Shown: positions 35,158 to 43,478 of the stretch, piece by piece
How the letters are laid out: each line of letters starts with the position of its first letter
How positions within the stretch are numbered: the first letter of the stretch is position 1
Source: Clostridia bacterium
GTDB taxonomy: Bacteria; Bacillota; Clostridia; Lachnospirales; Lachnospiraceae
Assembly: GCA_910574255.1 (NCBI GenBank)
Contig: CAJTAK010000001.1
Span: 209,779 to 273,778 of the forward strand
Length of the DNA stretch: 64,000 nt
Direction of reading: 5' to 3'
Program-made: the position numbers and the translations under genes
Notes under the pieces: model-generated
Seen by the model: only the letters and a program-made list of their open reading frames with translations
Database searches by the model: none
Told to the model about the DNA's origin: nothing

Positions 35158-35199
35158 ATAAATAAGAGAGTATGCCAAAGGATGCTCTCTTATTTATTT
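35158..35199 (+). terminator. Intrinsic terminator
   Basis: AAATAAGAGAG (35160-35170) with CTCTCTTATTT (35185-35195), then TATTT. The left arm is part of a 16-bp direct repeat (GTATAAATAAGAGA, twice from 35142). Confidence 0.75.
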
Positions 35200-35376
35200 C
35201 CAATTTTTCATAAATAGAAGCAGATGTTACCATTTTCCCAATTATACGAATGTAATAGGTATAGGGAAAATGCGGATGGGAGGGAAGAGAGAGAAATATT
35301 TAGCAGAATCCCAAAGAATTGTTCGTGCAAACTTAAATGGTTCCATATTAATCGGAAGGAGGATAGAGATTTACAT

Positions 35377-36102
35377 ATGAAAAACGTATTGATCCTTGAA
35401 GATAACCAAATTACCAGGAATCTAATAGTTGAAATCTTATCAGGGGTTGCTAAAAACTTAAAGGTGTATGCCGTGGGCAATATCTATGAAGCGTATAAAA
35501 TTGCCATGACCCAGGGAATCGAACTGTTTATCGTTGATATTGTTTTGGACACAAGCGTTCCGGGGGACGTTTCCGGTATAGAATTCGTTGACCGCATAAG
35601 GAAGATAACATCGTATAAGTACGTACCGGTAGTCATTCTGGCGTCGTTAGAAGATCCCAAGTTTTTTGTCTTTAACCATCTTCACTGTTATAGTTATCTG
35701 GAAAAACCGGTAGATATAGACACCATGAAAAAAGTATTAAAAGAAGCTTTGGAAGTACCCGTAATACGTTATGAAAAAGAATACGCATATTTTAGAAGGG
35801 ATGGAATTTTGTATTCCATATTGAAAAGCGATATTTTGTATATTGAAACGGCTAACAGAAAAAACAGGATTGTCTGCCGGAAAGAACAGATAAACGTGGC
35901 TTATAAAAGCTGCAAAAGTTTTTTGGAAGAGCTGGACTCCAAACAATTTATACAATGTAACAGGAGCACAATCGTGAACAAGAAGCATATTAAAGCCGTT
36001 GATTATGTTAATCGGTATATTTACCTCAAGGAACCGGGAATGGTCTTGGAACTGGGCGTGAGTATCAAAAAGAGATTTTTGCAGGAACTCATGGATGATT
36101 AA
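35377..36102 (+). CDS. LytTR-family response regulator
   Basis: 241 aa from ATG 35377; AAGGAGG is present, though 14 nt away. Residues 1-120 form a receiver domain (acidic pair at 8-9, Asp54 in FIVDIVLD as phosphoacceptor, Lys in YLEKPVD). Residues ~135-241 are a LytTR DNA-binding domain (ILYIETANRKNRIVC, FIQCNRSTIVNKKHI, SIKKRFLQELM). No histidine kinase is adjacent. It lies just upstream of the holin and sigma genes and is the natural candidate to switch them on, as LytTR regulators do for bacteriocin and virulence loci. Confidence 0.85.
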   Translation: MKNVLILEDNQITRNLIVEILSGVAKNLKVYAVGNIYEAYKIAMTQGIELFIVDIVLDTSVPGDVSGIEFVDRIRKITSYKYVPVVILASLEDPKFFVFNHLHCYSYLEKPVDIDTMKKVLKEALEVPVIRYEKEYAYFRRDGILYSILKSDILYIETANRKNRIVCRKEQINVAYKSCKSFLEELDSKQFIQCNRSTIVNKKHIKAVDYVNRYIYLKEPGMVLELGVSIKKRFLQELMDD

Positions 36103-36160
36103 AATTGACGGGCCATTTAAAATGCGGCTAAGGGAAATGCGGTAAAATCTCGAAGAGGTA

Positions 36161-36188
36161 TTTACAAAATGGCCCCTGGCATCTCTTT
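36161..36188 (+). promoter_or_regulatory. Predicted TcdR/UviA-type promoter of the holin gene
   Basis: TTTACA (36161-36166), 16 bp, CTCTTT (36183-36188): full consensus match, 35 bp before the holin start. GGCCATTT (36111-36118) and AAATGGCC (36167-36174) form an inverted repeat reaching into the spacer. Confidence 0.75.
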
Positions 36189-36222
36189 TAAATTAAATAT
36201 TTCCCAAAAAGGAGGTGCCGGA

Positions 36223-36447
36223 ATGGAATCAATGCTGATGGAATCGGCAATGTCGCAGGGCATATGGGTTCTGCTGTTTGTCTCGCTGTTTATCTATACA
36301 ATCAAGCGTTATGAAAAAATGGAATCCAGGCAGGAGGAACGGGAAAGGGAATATCAGGAGCTGATCCGGGGTCTGACCGATAAACTTTCCATCGTTGCCA
36401 ATATAAAAGAAGACATTGAGGAGATAAAGAATAAGTTAAATGTCTGA
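36223..36447 (+). CDS. UviB/BhlA-family holin-like protein
   Basis: 74 aa from ATG 36223; AAAAGGAGGTG is 6 nt upstream, which rules out the longer frame. A single N-terminal transmembrane helix (SQGIWVLLFVSLFIYTI, about residues 11-27) is followed by a charged coiled-coil tail (YEKMESRQEEREREYQEL) and an IKEDIEEIKNKL end, the standard layout of BhlA/UviB holins. Such proteins make membrane lesions that release bacteriocins, toxins or murein hydrolases. Promoter type and position link it to the downstream sigma factor. Confidence 0.88.
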   Translation: MESMLMESAMSQGIWVLLFVSLFIYTIKRYEKMESRQEEREREYQELIRGLTDKLSIVANIKEDIEEIKNKLNV

Positions 36448-36451
36448 CTTG

Positions 36452-36508
36452 AAAGAATAGGGCTTTTGTTTGCTTTTAAATCAAGTAAATGGAAGCCCTA
36501 TTCTTTTG
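36452..36508 (+). terminator. Intrinsic terminator after the holin gene
   Basis: AAAGAATAGGGCTT (36452-36465) with AAGCCCTATTCTTT (36493-36506), a 14-bp perfect stem with a long loop, then T-rich sequence. The spacer 36509-36748 to the next promoter has no gene. Confidence 0.75.
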
Positions 36509-36748
36509 CCTATTTTACGGTGGGGGCTATGTAATACATGATTTTTAAATGGAATAATTTGTAAATTACAAAATAATAAACCGGATAAAAAAGCAATTGA
36601 ACGGATGAAAATTAAAATTTGTTCGGGAAAATTTCATGTTTATTCCGGATTTCCCCTATCTCTTACCTTAAATAATAAATCCCGATCATTTTTAAGCTAG
36701 AATAGCTTTTCGCATGCAGAAAATATGTCTTTTTTGAATCCCGATGAA

Positions 36749-36776
36749 TTTACATTTTAAAAAATAATTTCTCCTT
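36749..36776 (+). promoter_or_regulatory. Predicted TcdR/UviA-type promoter of the sigma gene
   Basis: TTTACA (36749-36754), 16 bp, CTCCTT (36771-36776), 26 bp before the sigma start. It suggests positive autoregulation, as known for TcdR. Confidence 0.65.
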
Positions 36777-36801
36777 ATCAAAAATAAGGGGGTTATTTAT
36801 A

Positions 36802-37356
36802 TTGCAAAAGTTAATAGCAGATGCCCAAGCCGGTAACAGAATGTCAATGGAAGAATTGATTTCAAAATTTCATCCTTTAATAAAGAAATATGCACGCAAG
36901 TTAAACTATGAGGATTCGGAAAGTGATTTGGTTCTATTCTTTATAGAATTAATAAAGTCCTTTCCCAAAGGCTTGTTGGAAGCCGCCAATGAAGGGAAAA
37001 TAGTCAAATACATTTCAGTGAGCATAAAAAACCAGTATAACCATTTAGTCAAGGCTCATATTTTCAGAAAGAATGAAATTTGTCTTTCGCAATTGAGCGA
37101 GGAGCAGAACTATTATTTGGAATCACGGCTTACGTCAGAAAATGAACAGCCATCGGAAATGACGTTTTCCGGCATATCTTCAATGCTGTCTCCAAGAGAA
37201 TTCCAGATAATAACCCTAATTTACTATCTGGGATATAGCGCTTCGGAAATTGCGAGAAAGGAATCCTGTTCCCGGCAGGCGGTCAACCAGATCAAGAAAA
37301 GGGCGCTTAAGAAGATTCAAAAGCAGATGTTTGGCATGGATAAGAACTGCCCTTGA
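36802..37356 (+). CDS. TcdR/UviA-like alternative sigma factor
   Basis: 184 aa from TTG 36802, chosen because AAGGGGG lies 9 nt upstream. The N-terminal part (LISKFHPLIKKYARKLNYEDSESDL) is a sigma region 2. The C-terminal part (LSPREFQIITLIYYLGYSASEIARKESCSRQAVNQIKKRALKKI, about residues 128-172) is region 4 with a clear helix-turn-helix. Size and sequence style fit the clostridial TcdR/BotR/TetR/UviA group that drives toxin and bacteriocin genes, and the holin next door is of the UviB type. Six matching promoters exist in this window. An ordinary small sigma-70 regulator is the alternative. Confidence 0.8.
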   Translation: MQKLIADAQAGNRMSMEELISKFHPLIKKYARKLNYEDSESDLVLFFIELIKSFPKGLLEAANEGKIVKYISVSIKNQYNHLVKAHIFRKNEICLSQLSEEQNYYLESRLTSENEQPSEMTFSGISSMLSPREFQIITLIYYLGYSASEIARKESCSRQAVNQIKKRALKKIQKQMFGMDKNCP

Positions 37357-37383
37357 ACAATTATTAAAAAATGGAGGGCAAAT

Positions 37384-37452
37384 ATGTTAATCCACAGGGA
37401 TTGTTATTGTTATCGATTCGTTTATGATTCATACAGTAGAGGGAAACACTGA
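37384..37452 (+). CDS. Very small ORF downstream of the sigma gene
   Basis: 22 codons (MLIHRDCYCYRFVYDSYSRGKH) with GGAGGG 5 nt upstream. It may be a relic or a small peptide. The rest of 37357-37585 shows no gene. Confidence 0.25.
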   Translation: MLIHRDCYCYRFVYDSYSRGKH

Positions 37453-37585
37453 AAATGCCGTCTTAGTCTGTTCTTATCCGATATCATGCCCAGAATAGAT
37501 GAATTTGACTGTGATACCGTTTAAGTTTTCAAAGATGTATTATGAAAAAATTACATCTGATATTTATAAAAATTTTTAACCAATG

Positions 37586-37613
37586 TTTACTTTTTTATTT
37601 AGATTTCCTCTAT
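37586..37613 (+). promoter_or_regulatory. Predicted TcdR/UviA-type promoter of the large DUF1906 gene
   Basis: TTTACT (37586-37591), 16 bp, CTCTAT (37608-37613): one mismatch in each box, 107 bp before the start. Weaker than the other sites. Confidence 0.5.
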
Positions 37614-37720
37614 AGATAATTAGATATTGCAATATCTATTGAAATTAGAGGTGATAGGGCTATTGTTGATAGAGGAATATACCGATAATATTTTTTAATC
37701 AATTGAAAGGAGTATTTCAA

Positions 37721-40192
37721 ATGGCAGATCAAAGAGTGAAAGAGGTACAGCAGTGGTTAAATGACAGATTTCCTTCATATTTTAAATATGATGAAGAAAA
37801 TCATTATTATGGAAGCTATCCAATTGAACCGGATGGCAAGACAGGAACAAAGACCGTAAAAGCGCTTATCATGGCAATTCAGATCCATTACAACCTTACA
37901 CCGGTGGATGGTGTTTGGGGTACAAAAACAAGTAATGCATGCCCGATCATTAATCAAAATGTTACGGATTCTACTATTATGTATATTGTGCAAGGTGCGT
38001 TTTATTGTAAAGGTTATGAACCTGGTGGATTTGATGGCGTTTGGGGCGAGGGCGTCCAGGCGGCTATTGGGCGTTTTCAAAACGACCTGGGAATTACGGA
38101 AACTGGCGTAATGAACCAGAATCTTTTTAAATCATTACTTACAACAGACCCAACGGTTCTTACAGCTAATGGAAGTGCAGCTATTCGGAAAGTGCAGCAG
38201 TATTTAAATTCGAAGTACTATTCGCTTTATAGTGCTAAATTGGGATATATTCCAACAGGAGGCTCCTATGAACGTAAAACGAGCACTGCCCTTATCTATG
38301 CATTTCAGAGTCTTATTAATACTACAGCGGATGGCTTGTTGGGTACAAACACATTTAGTAAAATGCCAGCTATAGGTGTTGGCTGTACTGATACAGAAAT
38401 TGTAAAAATCCTGCAAGCATGTTTAATATGCAATGATTTTGAAACAGCCTTTAATGGCACCTATGATGATGCTCTTAAAACCACTGTTTCAAGATTTCAG
38501 ATCTTTATGCACTTGTTAGGAGATCCAGATGTTATCATGGGAAGTGTAAACCGTCGTACTTGGGGAGCTTTATTATGGAGCAAAGGTGATATAAATAGAG
38601 TACCTAATGCTTGTGATTGTGCAACTAAAATTTTAGATCCCGTGATTGCGGAGGAACTTTATTCCCGTGGCTTCCGTTATATTGGGCGCTATTTGACGAA
38701 TACTGAAGTGGCAAATGCTCGTGATAAAAAATTAACATCCAAAGAAGTTAATATTCTGTTAAATGCCGGATTGAAAATTTTCCCTATATTTCAAGAAACT
38801 GCCACTGTTGCTGCCCCTGCGGATTTTACGGAATCAAGAGGAAGACTAGATGCTGCTAAAGCAATTAAGGCTGCTGTACTTTTGGAATTTAAAGAAGATA
38901 CGGTTATATATTTTGCCATTGACTGTGACATGATGGAGACGGATATTACGAATTACGCCATTCCCTACTTTAAGGGAATAAAATTTACTATGGAGCAGTA
39001 TGGGGGTTATTATCGAATAGGGGTTTATGGTTCCAGAAATACCTGTAGTAAAGTTTCGGCGTTCCTATCGGGTGCACCAGGTTTTGTATCCAATATGTCT
39101 ACTGGTTATAGCGGAAACTTAGGATATACAATGCCAAAGGATTGGGCCTTTGAACAGTATAGAGAAGTATCAAAATATCCAATAGCCAACACAGCTTTTG
39201 ACCTGGATTTTGATATGGCCTCCGGAGTGGATAGCGGCGTTAATACGGAAAAAATCATTGCATATGTTCCACCGTTTAATCCGGAAACTGCTGAAGAACC
39301 TATAGTTACAACTCCGATATTGGATCTGATTGATGCAATACGATGGCTGGAAGAACGGTATTATAGCTATGTAGGCTGTTCGGAGCCGACGGAGGTCCAG
39401 ATAACGGATTGCCGCAAAGCCGTTTGTGATTATCTGTGTCAGTATATGTATGAAGAATATAAATGGGAAATCATATCACCTAAGGATTCTGTCTTTATAG
39501 ATTACATAAAGACACATTATCCGGAAGATGAACATGTAAAGGCTCTTCATCCTTATATATACTATTATGAAGAGGGTAAAGGTAACAGTAAAATAGTTCA
39601 TCGTACAAAATTAGTTTCGGATGGAAGGCTGGGCATTTTTGAACTGCCGCATTTTGCTATTGTAATTAAATGCTATATTGCATCATTGGTATCTGGGCAT
39701 TGGTCTGCATGGGCGGGCGATTTTGCCACAGGAATAAAAGATGTTTACGTAAATATGGCGCTTACGGGCAGCTACTTAAGCACTGCAAAGTTACTTATTG
39801 GCGCAATGGAACCAGATGACGCAGATATAAGTCAAACACGTATGTTTAATTATTGTGATTTTATTGCGGATTTGGACGGCTATGCAATCTATCAAATGCT
39901 GGAGAATTCTAAGAAGGTTTATGGGCTTTCGGAGAGTATCCGGATGTATTTCGGCGATTCGGAGAAATATGATAAGCGGTATAAATATTTTAAGGATATT
40001 CTTGAGTTTGAAGCTTGGGATATTGATTCTATCTATAATTCGATTTATGATTATTATACTGATCAGGCAAACAGTACGGTGTTTATGCTTTTTTGCGAGG
40101 AGGCAGGCACTCATCGAGGTTCAGCAGAAGCTACTTCCATGGTTTTGGCATTGAATATCATGTATTGGGCCAAGTATACAAATGTTATCTAA
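37721..40192 (+). CDS. Large PG-binding, DUF1906 glycoside-hydrolase-like protein
   Basis: 823 aa from ATG 37721 (GAAAGGAG 8 nt upstream; the TTG at 37703 is not needed). Residues ~1-300 contain four PG_binding_1-like repeats (VQQWLNDRF ... DGKTGTKTVKAL; VQGAFYCKGYEPGGFDGVWG; VQQYLNSKY; LQACLICNDFETAFNGTYDD). Residues ~305-510 are a DUF1906 TIM barrel (FRYIGRYLTN, VIYFAIDCDMME, MSTGYSGNLGYTMPKDWAFEQY). Residues ~530-823 are a domain shared with the 32357 protein (FELPHFAIVIKCY, WSAWAGDFATG, FNYCDFIADLDGYA), not recognised. No signal peptide: export would need the holin or lysis. This is the only intact copy of three. Confidence 0.85.
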   Translation: MADQRVKEVQQWLNDRFPSYFKYDEENHYYGSYPIEPDGKTGTKTVKALIMAIQIHYNLTPVDGVWGTKTSNACPIINQNVTDSTIMYIVQGAFYCKGYEPGGFDGVWGEGVQAAIGRFQNDLGITETGVMNQNLFKSLLTTDPTVLTANGSAAIRKVQQYLNSKYYSLYSAKLGYIPTGGSYERKTSTALIYAFQSLINTTADGLLGTNTFSKMPAIGVGCTDTEIVKILQACLICNDFETAFNGTYDDALKTTVSRFQIFMHLLGDPDVIMGSVNRRTWGALLWSKGDINRVPNACDCATKILDPVIAEELYSRGFRYIGRYLTNTEVANARDKKLTSKEVNILLNAGLKIFPIFQETATVAAPADFTESRGRLDAAKAIKAAVLLEFKEDTVIYFAIDCDMMETDITNYAIPYFKGIKFTMEQYGGYYRIGVYGSRNTCSKVSAFLSGAPGFVSNMSTGYSGNLGYTMPKDWAFEQYREVSKYPIANTAFDLDFDMASGVDSGVNTEKIIAYVPPFNPETAEEPIVTTPILDLIDAIRWLEERYYSYVGCSEPTEVQITDCRKAVCDYLCQYMYEEYKWEIISPKDSVFIDYIKTHYPEDEHVKALHPYIYYYEEGKGNSKIVHRTKLVSDGRLGIFELPHFAIVIKCYIASLVSGHWSAWAGDFATGIKDVYVNMALTGSYLSTAKLLIGAMEPDDADISQTRMFNYCDFIADLDGYAIYQMLENSKKVYGLSESIRMYFGDSEKYDKRYKYFKDILEFEAWDIDSIYNSIYDYYTDQANSTVFMLFCEEAGTHRGSAEATSMVLALNIMYWAKYTNVI

Positions 40193-40227
40193 GTTCTTTT
40201 ACTGCGAAGCTTAGATGAAAATATTTT

Positions 40228-40276
40228 AAGAGTCTGAAAGGGAAAACCTATATCTGGTCCCTTTTAGACTCTTTAA
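40228..40276 (+). terminator. Intrinsic terminator of the large DUF1906 gene
   Basis: AAGAGTCT (40228-40235) and AAAGGG pair with CCCTTTTAGACTCTT (40259-40273). Strong stem 36 bp after the stop. Confidence 0.8.
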
Positions 40277-40437
40277 CGTTAGTGTAGTAAATCATTTTTA
40301 AATATGATAAGATTATAATTAACTAATATTCTAATAACATGTAGCAGATTTTTATTATCTTATTGTTATGTGAGAGATATCAACTATGGTTATAGAAATT
40401 TTAATCAGGAAACACTTGCATACAAGGAGTTATGGAC

Positions 40438-41187
40438 ATGAAAGACTTTAAAAGCAGTAACATTATCCCTGAAGAAGAATCAGAGGAATATCATCTGTCT
40501 GATAATGTGTATAATGAAGTGACACGTGAAAAATCCCAGCCACAGTCTGCAGAAAGCTCTAAGGACTTTGGAGGTGATTACTCACAAGCTGAGATGAGGG
40601 AAGCGAGGATAGACCGATTATGTGCGGTATTTTTTCGTGGATGCTTATGTATTTTTTTATTTATCCTTGTGTGTGGTTTGCTTTACGCAGGATATTACTC
40701 TGAACTGTACAAAAAATGGGTACAAAAGAGGGCCATAGAGATAGAAGCTGATATGCAGGAACACGGGATGGGGGAAACTTTTTCGTTCAAGGACATGAAA
40801 CTAACTGTTACAGAGGTAAGGATTCTGAATACGGAAGAAGAAAAAGTGTCGTTCCCGAATCCGGATAAGAATCTGGTTGCGGTGAAACTCTCTGGAGAAA
40901 GCAATGGCACATCAGGTTTTCAAAATAGGATCTCTGAGGCTTATATTCGTTATGGAGGTTTCTGCTATTGGCAGATTCCCAATGTTCAATGTCATGGACT
41001 TGCAGAAAAGTACGAAATAGAGATTTTTGAAGAGTGGACAATGACTCAGACCACAAAAGGCGAAGGATGGCTGATATTTTGGCTGAATAACGAAGAACGA
41101 GAATTTACTTTATGCCTTGAGGAGCGTTCAAATGGAATTGCATATATTGATGTGGTTCATTCCATTCATATATGTTTGGAGGAGTAA
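40438..41187 (+). CDS. Single-pass membrane protein with extracellular domain
   Basis: 249 aa from ATG 40438 (AAGGAG at 8 nt; the ATG at 40432 is only 2 nt from the box). An acidic ~60-residue cytoplasmic tail is followed by one transmembrane helix (FFRGCLCIFLFILVCGLLYAGYY) and an outer domain with beta strands (FSFKDMKLTVTEVRIL ... NLVAVKLSG), resembling DUF4352-type immunoglobulin-like domains. It is followed four bases later by a second anchored protein. Position after the DUF1906 gene suggests an immunity or accessory role; unproven. Confidence 0.6.
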   Translation: MKDFKSSNIIPEEESEEYHLSDNVYNEVTREKSQPQSAESSKDFGGDYSQAEMREARIDRLCAVFFRGCLCIFLFILVCGLLYAGYYSELYKKWVQKRAIEIEADMQEHGMGETFSFKDMKLTVTEVRILNTEEEKVSFPNPDKNLVAVKLSGESNGTSGFQNRISEAYIRYGGFCYWQIPNVQCHGLAEKYEIEIFEEWTMTQTTKGEGWLIFWLNNEEREFTLCLEERSNGIAYIDVVHSIHICLEE

Positions 41188-41191
41188 AAAG

Positions 41192-41701
41192 ATGAGCAGA
41201 CTACGTAAAGTGGCAGTTGGCGTGTGCCTTTTATGGCTATCTATTCTTTATCTCCAATTTGTCAATTATAGAGTAATGGAGAAGAAAACCGAAGCAGTCC
41301 TTATGATATATCCTTACATTCACGCAGAGGTTGTGGAGAGCGAATATATGGGAGAAAACCTTGTTATATATGGACAGGAAAAAATAGCGAATGACGGTTG
41401 TGGATTTTATAGGGTGACCTTTCGGATAGAAAATTTGAGCAGCAAAAGTTATAATTCAGGGATTAATGACATTATTAAAATGGATAGAAGCTCAGACGAG
41501 GTGGATGCTGTTATGAAGCCTTTGGTTGGGGAAGAAAAGGATTATTTGTGTACCTTATCTCCTAGCATTCCGGGGAAGACCGATATAGATGTGGTATATT
41601 ATTTGGAAGTCAAAAAGGATGTGGGAATGTGCCATGCTAGCTATCGCCCCGTATTGGCGAATGAAGAAATAGTGACATTGGACATTTTACTGGCATCTTA
41701 A
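41192..41701 (+). CDS. Signal-anchored extracytoplasmic protein
   Basis: 169 aa from ATG 41192 (GGAGG 11 nt upstream, four bases after the previous stop, so an operon). The N-terminal hydrophobic segment VAVGVCLLWLSILYL is a signal or anchor; then comes a beta-rich domain (CGFYRVTFRIENLSSKSYNSG) of the DUF4352-like kind. Probably works with the preceding protein. Function unknown. Confidence 0.6.
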   Translation: MSRLRKVAVGVCLLWLSILYLQFVNYRVMEKKTEAVLMIYPYIHAEVVESEYMGENLVIYGQEKIANDGCGFYRVTFRIENLSSKSYNSGINDIIKMDRSSDEVDAVMKPLVGEEKDYLCTLSPSIPGKTDIDVVYYLEVKKDVGMCHASYRPVLANEEIVTLDILLAS

Positions 41702-42033
41702 CTAGTATTAGATATGAATTATTTTTATTTATCGCTTTTTCGTCGCCACCGATATAAAATCCATAATTATGATATTCGATTACGGGGAGTTGTTGCAGTG
41801 TTCCATTTGCACCCTTTTAAAATGTTTATTTACTAAACCTATAGTACCCTATTTAGATAAAAATTCCAAGAGAGAACTTAAAAATACATTTATGGATACG
41901 ATAATACTTTAAGATTTGTGAAATTAAGGAAAAAACAGCACAATATTTTCCGTGAAAGATATTACTATTGAAGAATTTGCTTAATTACAAGCAACGGTTC
42001 TTTAAAAAGATCCTTGTAATCATGTAACTAAGC

Positions 42034-42071
42034 AGGCCCCTCAAAACCTATATTGGATTGGGGGCCTACTT
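42034..42071. terminator. Hairpin downstream of muramidase B
   Basis: AGGCCCC (42034-42040) pairs with GGGGCCT (42061-42067), followed by ACTTTT. The surrounding 41702-42238 spacer has no gene; 41840-41990 is similar to 21740-21860. Confidence 0.45.
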
Positions 42072-42238
42072 TTAAAAATGCTTTTATGTAGCATATTTTG
42101 GAATATATGAAAAAATGAATTTAATATAGAAGATAGTTGCGAGATTTAACTGCCAGGAATATGCTCAACGGAAATGATATTTATTGAGCTATATCGACTC
42201 TGCTGCAGAAACAGGTGTAAATTTCACAAATAGAACAG

Positions 42239-43165
42239 TCACGTAGATAGGATATTTTTGTACTCTTTATAGGCTTTTTCAATCTTAGGTGCATATATGT
42301 TTACGTTGCCAGAGCCATTGTACAGGGATGCCATAGTGCGGTAATTTTTATCCTGGCAGGCTTTTAGCAAATTGAGATCGGAAGCAATAAAACATATAAG
42401 ACCCTTTAGCTGGGCCGCTTCTCCGGTAGCAAAATCATCATACATTTCCTTGGCGGAGCTATAGCCACATCTCTTATAATTGAAGCCCATAATCTGGGCA
42501 AGCCCCATACTCGTAGCTTCGTAGGCCTTCGCAGGGTTCAAAGATATAGCAAAGGCGAAATCGTCATTCTCCTGTGTCTGATTTTGATGGCAACTCATCC
42601 AGATATCCGAGCCATCTTTTCTATAAATATGGCCCTTGTAAGATGGGGAGCCATAGTCAAAGTAAATACCCTTATAACGGGCAGCATCTCCCTTAAGAAA
42701 ATGATGGTTCTCCAACCGAATTTTAACTTTTCCGTTGGTAAATCCGGAACCACTGGATTCAACCAAGAGAAAGCCGCCAAGGATATTTTCATCAATTCCA
42801 TATTGGGTAGCATACGATTTGATTATAGTCCCATGCCTTTGCTTGAAAGAAGTAAAGCTGCTACCTGGGATCGTGCTGTTATCGGCCGTAAGGCCGGAGA
42901 CCGTTGAATCTAAAAGGGCAAGCGTGTTTCTGCCCGCCTTTCCATCCACGGCGAGACCTTTTGCGGATTGAAAACTTCTTACGGCCGTATTCGTTTTTGC
43001 TCCAAATTTTCCATCTGCAGTTCCGCAGAGGTATCCGGCATTATTAAGCTTTTGCTGCATAATTTTTACCCCGTTACTTATGCGAAGCAAGTCATCCTGC
43101 ATGTAATAACCGATTCCGGCAAGGACCTGTTCATAAGTGTACTTTGAATTATCGTATTTTTCCAT
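42239..43165 (-). CDS. Peptidoglycan-binding N-acetylmuramidase (copy B)
   Basis: 308 aa. Start at 43165 (MEKYDNSKYTYEQ; AAGGGAAA upstream). Same order as copy A: PG_binding_1 (IMQQKLNNAGYL ... DGKFGAKTNTAVRSFQ), then the N-acetylmuramidase domain (LVESSGSGF, IRLENHHF, GLAQIMGFNYKRCGY). It is intact although the rest of its duplicated block has decayed, which suggests selection on the muramidase. A full-consensus TcdR/UviA-type promoter lies 52 bp upstream. No signal peptide. Confidence 0.88.
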   Translation of the reverse strand: MEKYDNSKYTYEQVLAGIGYYMQDDLLRISNGVKIMQQKLNNAGYLCGTADGKFGAKTNTAVRSFQSAKGLAVDGKAGRNTLALLDSTVSGLTADNSTIPGSSFTSFKQRHGTIIKSYATQYGIDENILGGFLLVESSGSGFTNGKVKIRLENHHFLKGDAARYKGIYFDYGSPSYKGHIYRKDGSDIWMSCHQNQTQENDDFAFAISLNPAKAYEATSMGLAQIMGFNYKRCGYSSAKEMYDDFATGEAAQLKGLICFIASDLNLLKACQDKNYRTMASLYNGSGNVNIYAPKIEKAYKEYKNILST

Positions 43166-43216
43166 TTTTATGTTTCCCTTTCGTAGTTTTACCATTAAAT
43201 TTTGCGTTCAATTAAT

Positions 43217-43245
43217 AAAGAGAAGAGCAGGTCCGGAAATGTAAA
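43217..43245 (-). promoter_or_regulatory. Predicted TcdR/UviA-type promoter of muramidase B
   Basis: On the minus strand TTTACA (43240-43245), 17 bp, CTCTTT (43217-43222): full consensus. It is conserved with the site at 23083 although the spacer differs between the two copies. Confidence 0.75.
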
Positions 43246-43271
43246 CGTATAATGTAAATGCTTAATAAATC

Positions 43272-43298
43272 TTGCATATATATCCTTTATGTTATGAT
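43272..43298 (+). promoter_or_regulatory. Sigma-A-like promoter of leader copy B
   Basis: TTGCAT, 15 bp, TATGAT, the counterpart of 23125-23153 with a shortened spacer, so probably weaker. Confidence 0.5.
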
Positions 43299-43325
43299 GA
43301 TAATACTAATTTTTGCTATTATTAA

Positions 43326-43438
43326 TAGTCACAAGGCGTTCATGCGCCAAGGATGCGTAAGGGTTAAACCAGACCTGTTACGAAAATAGAGCGAAGTTTT
43401 TCATGTAAAGACTGTCACAATTGTTGTGGCAGTTTTTT
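43326..43438 (+). ncRNA. Conserved leader RNA with terminator (copy B)
   Basis: Near-identical to 23179-23290, with a handful of changes. The terminator arms ACTGTCAC (43411) and GTGGCAGT (43426-43433) and six T are kept. It is retained although the gene behind it is broken. Confidence 0.55.
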
Positions 43439-43478
43439 CGTTGCAGAAAAACGGCTCGCACAAGAAGGAGGAATGAAT

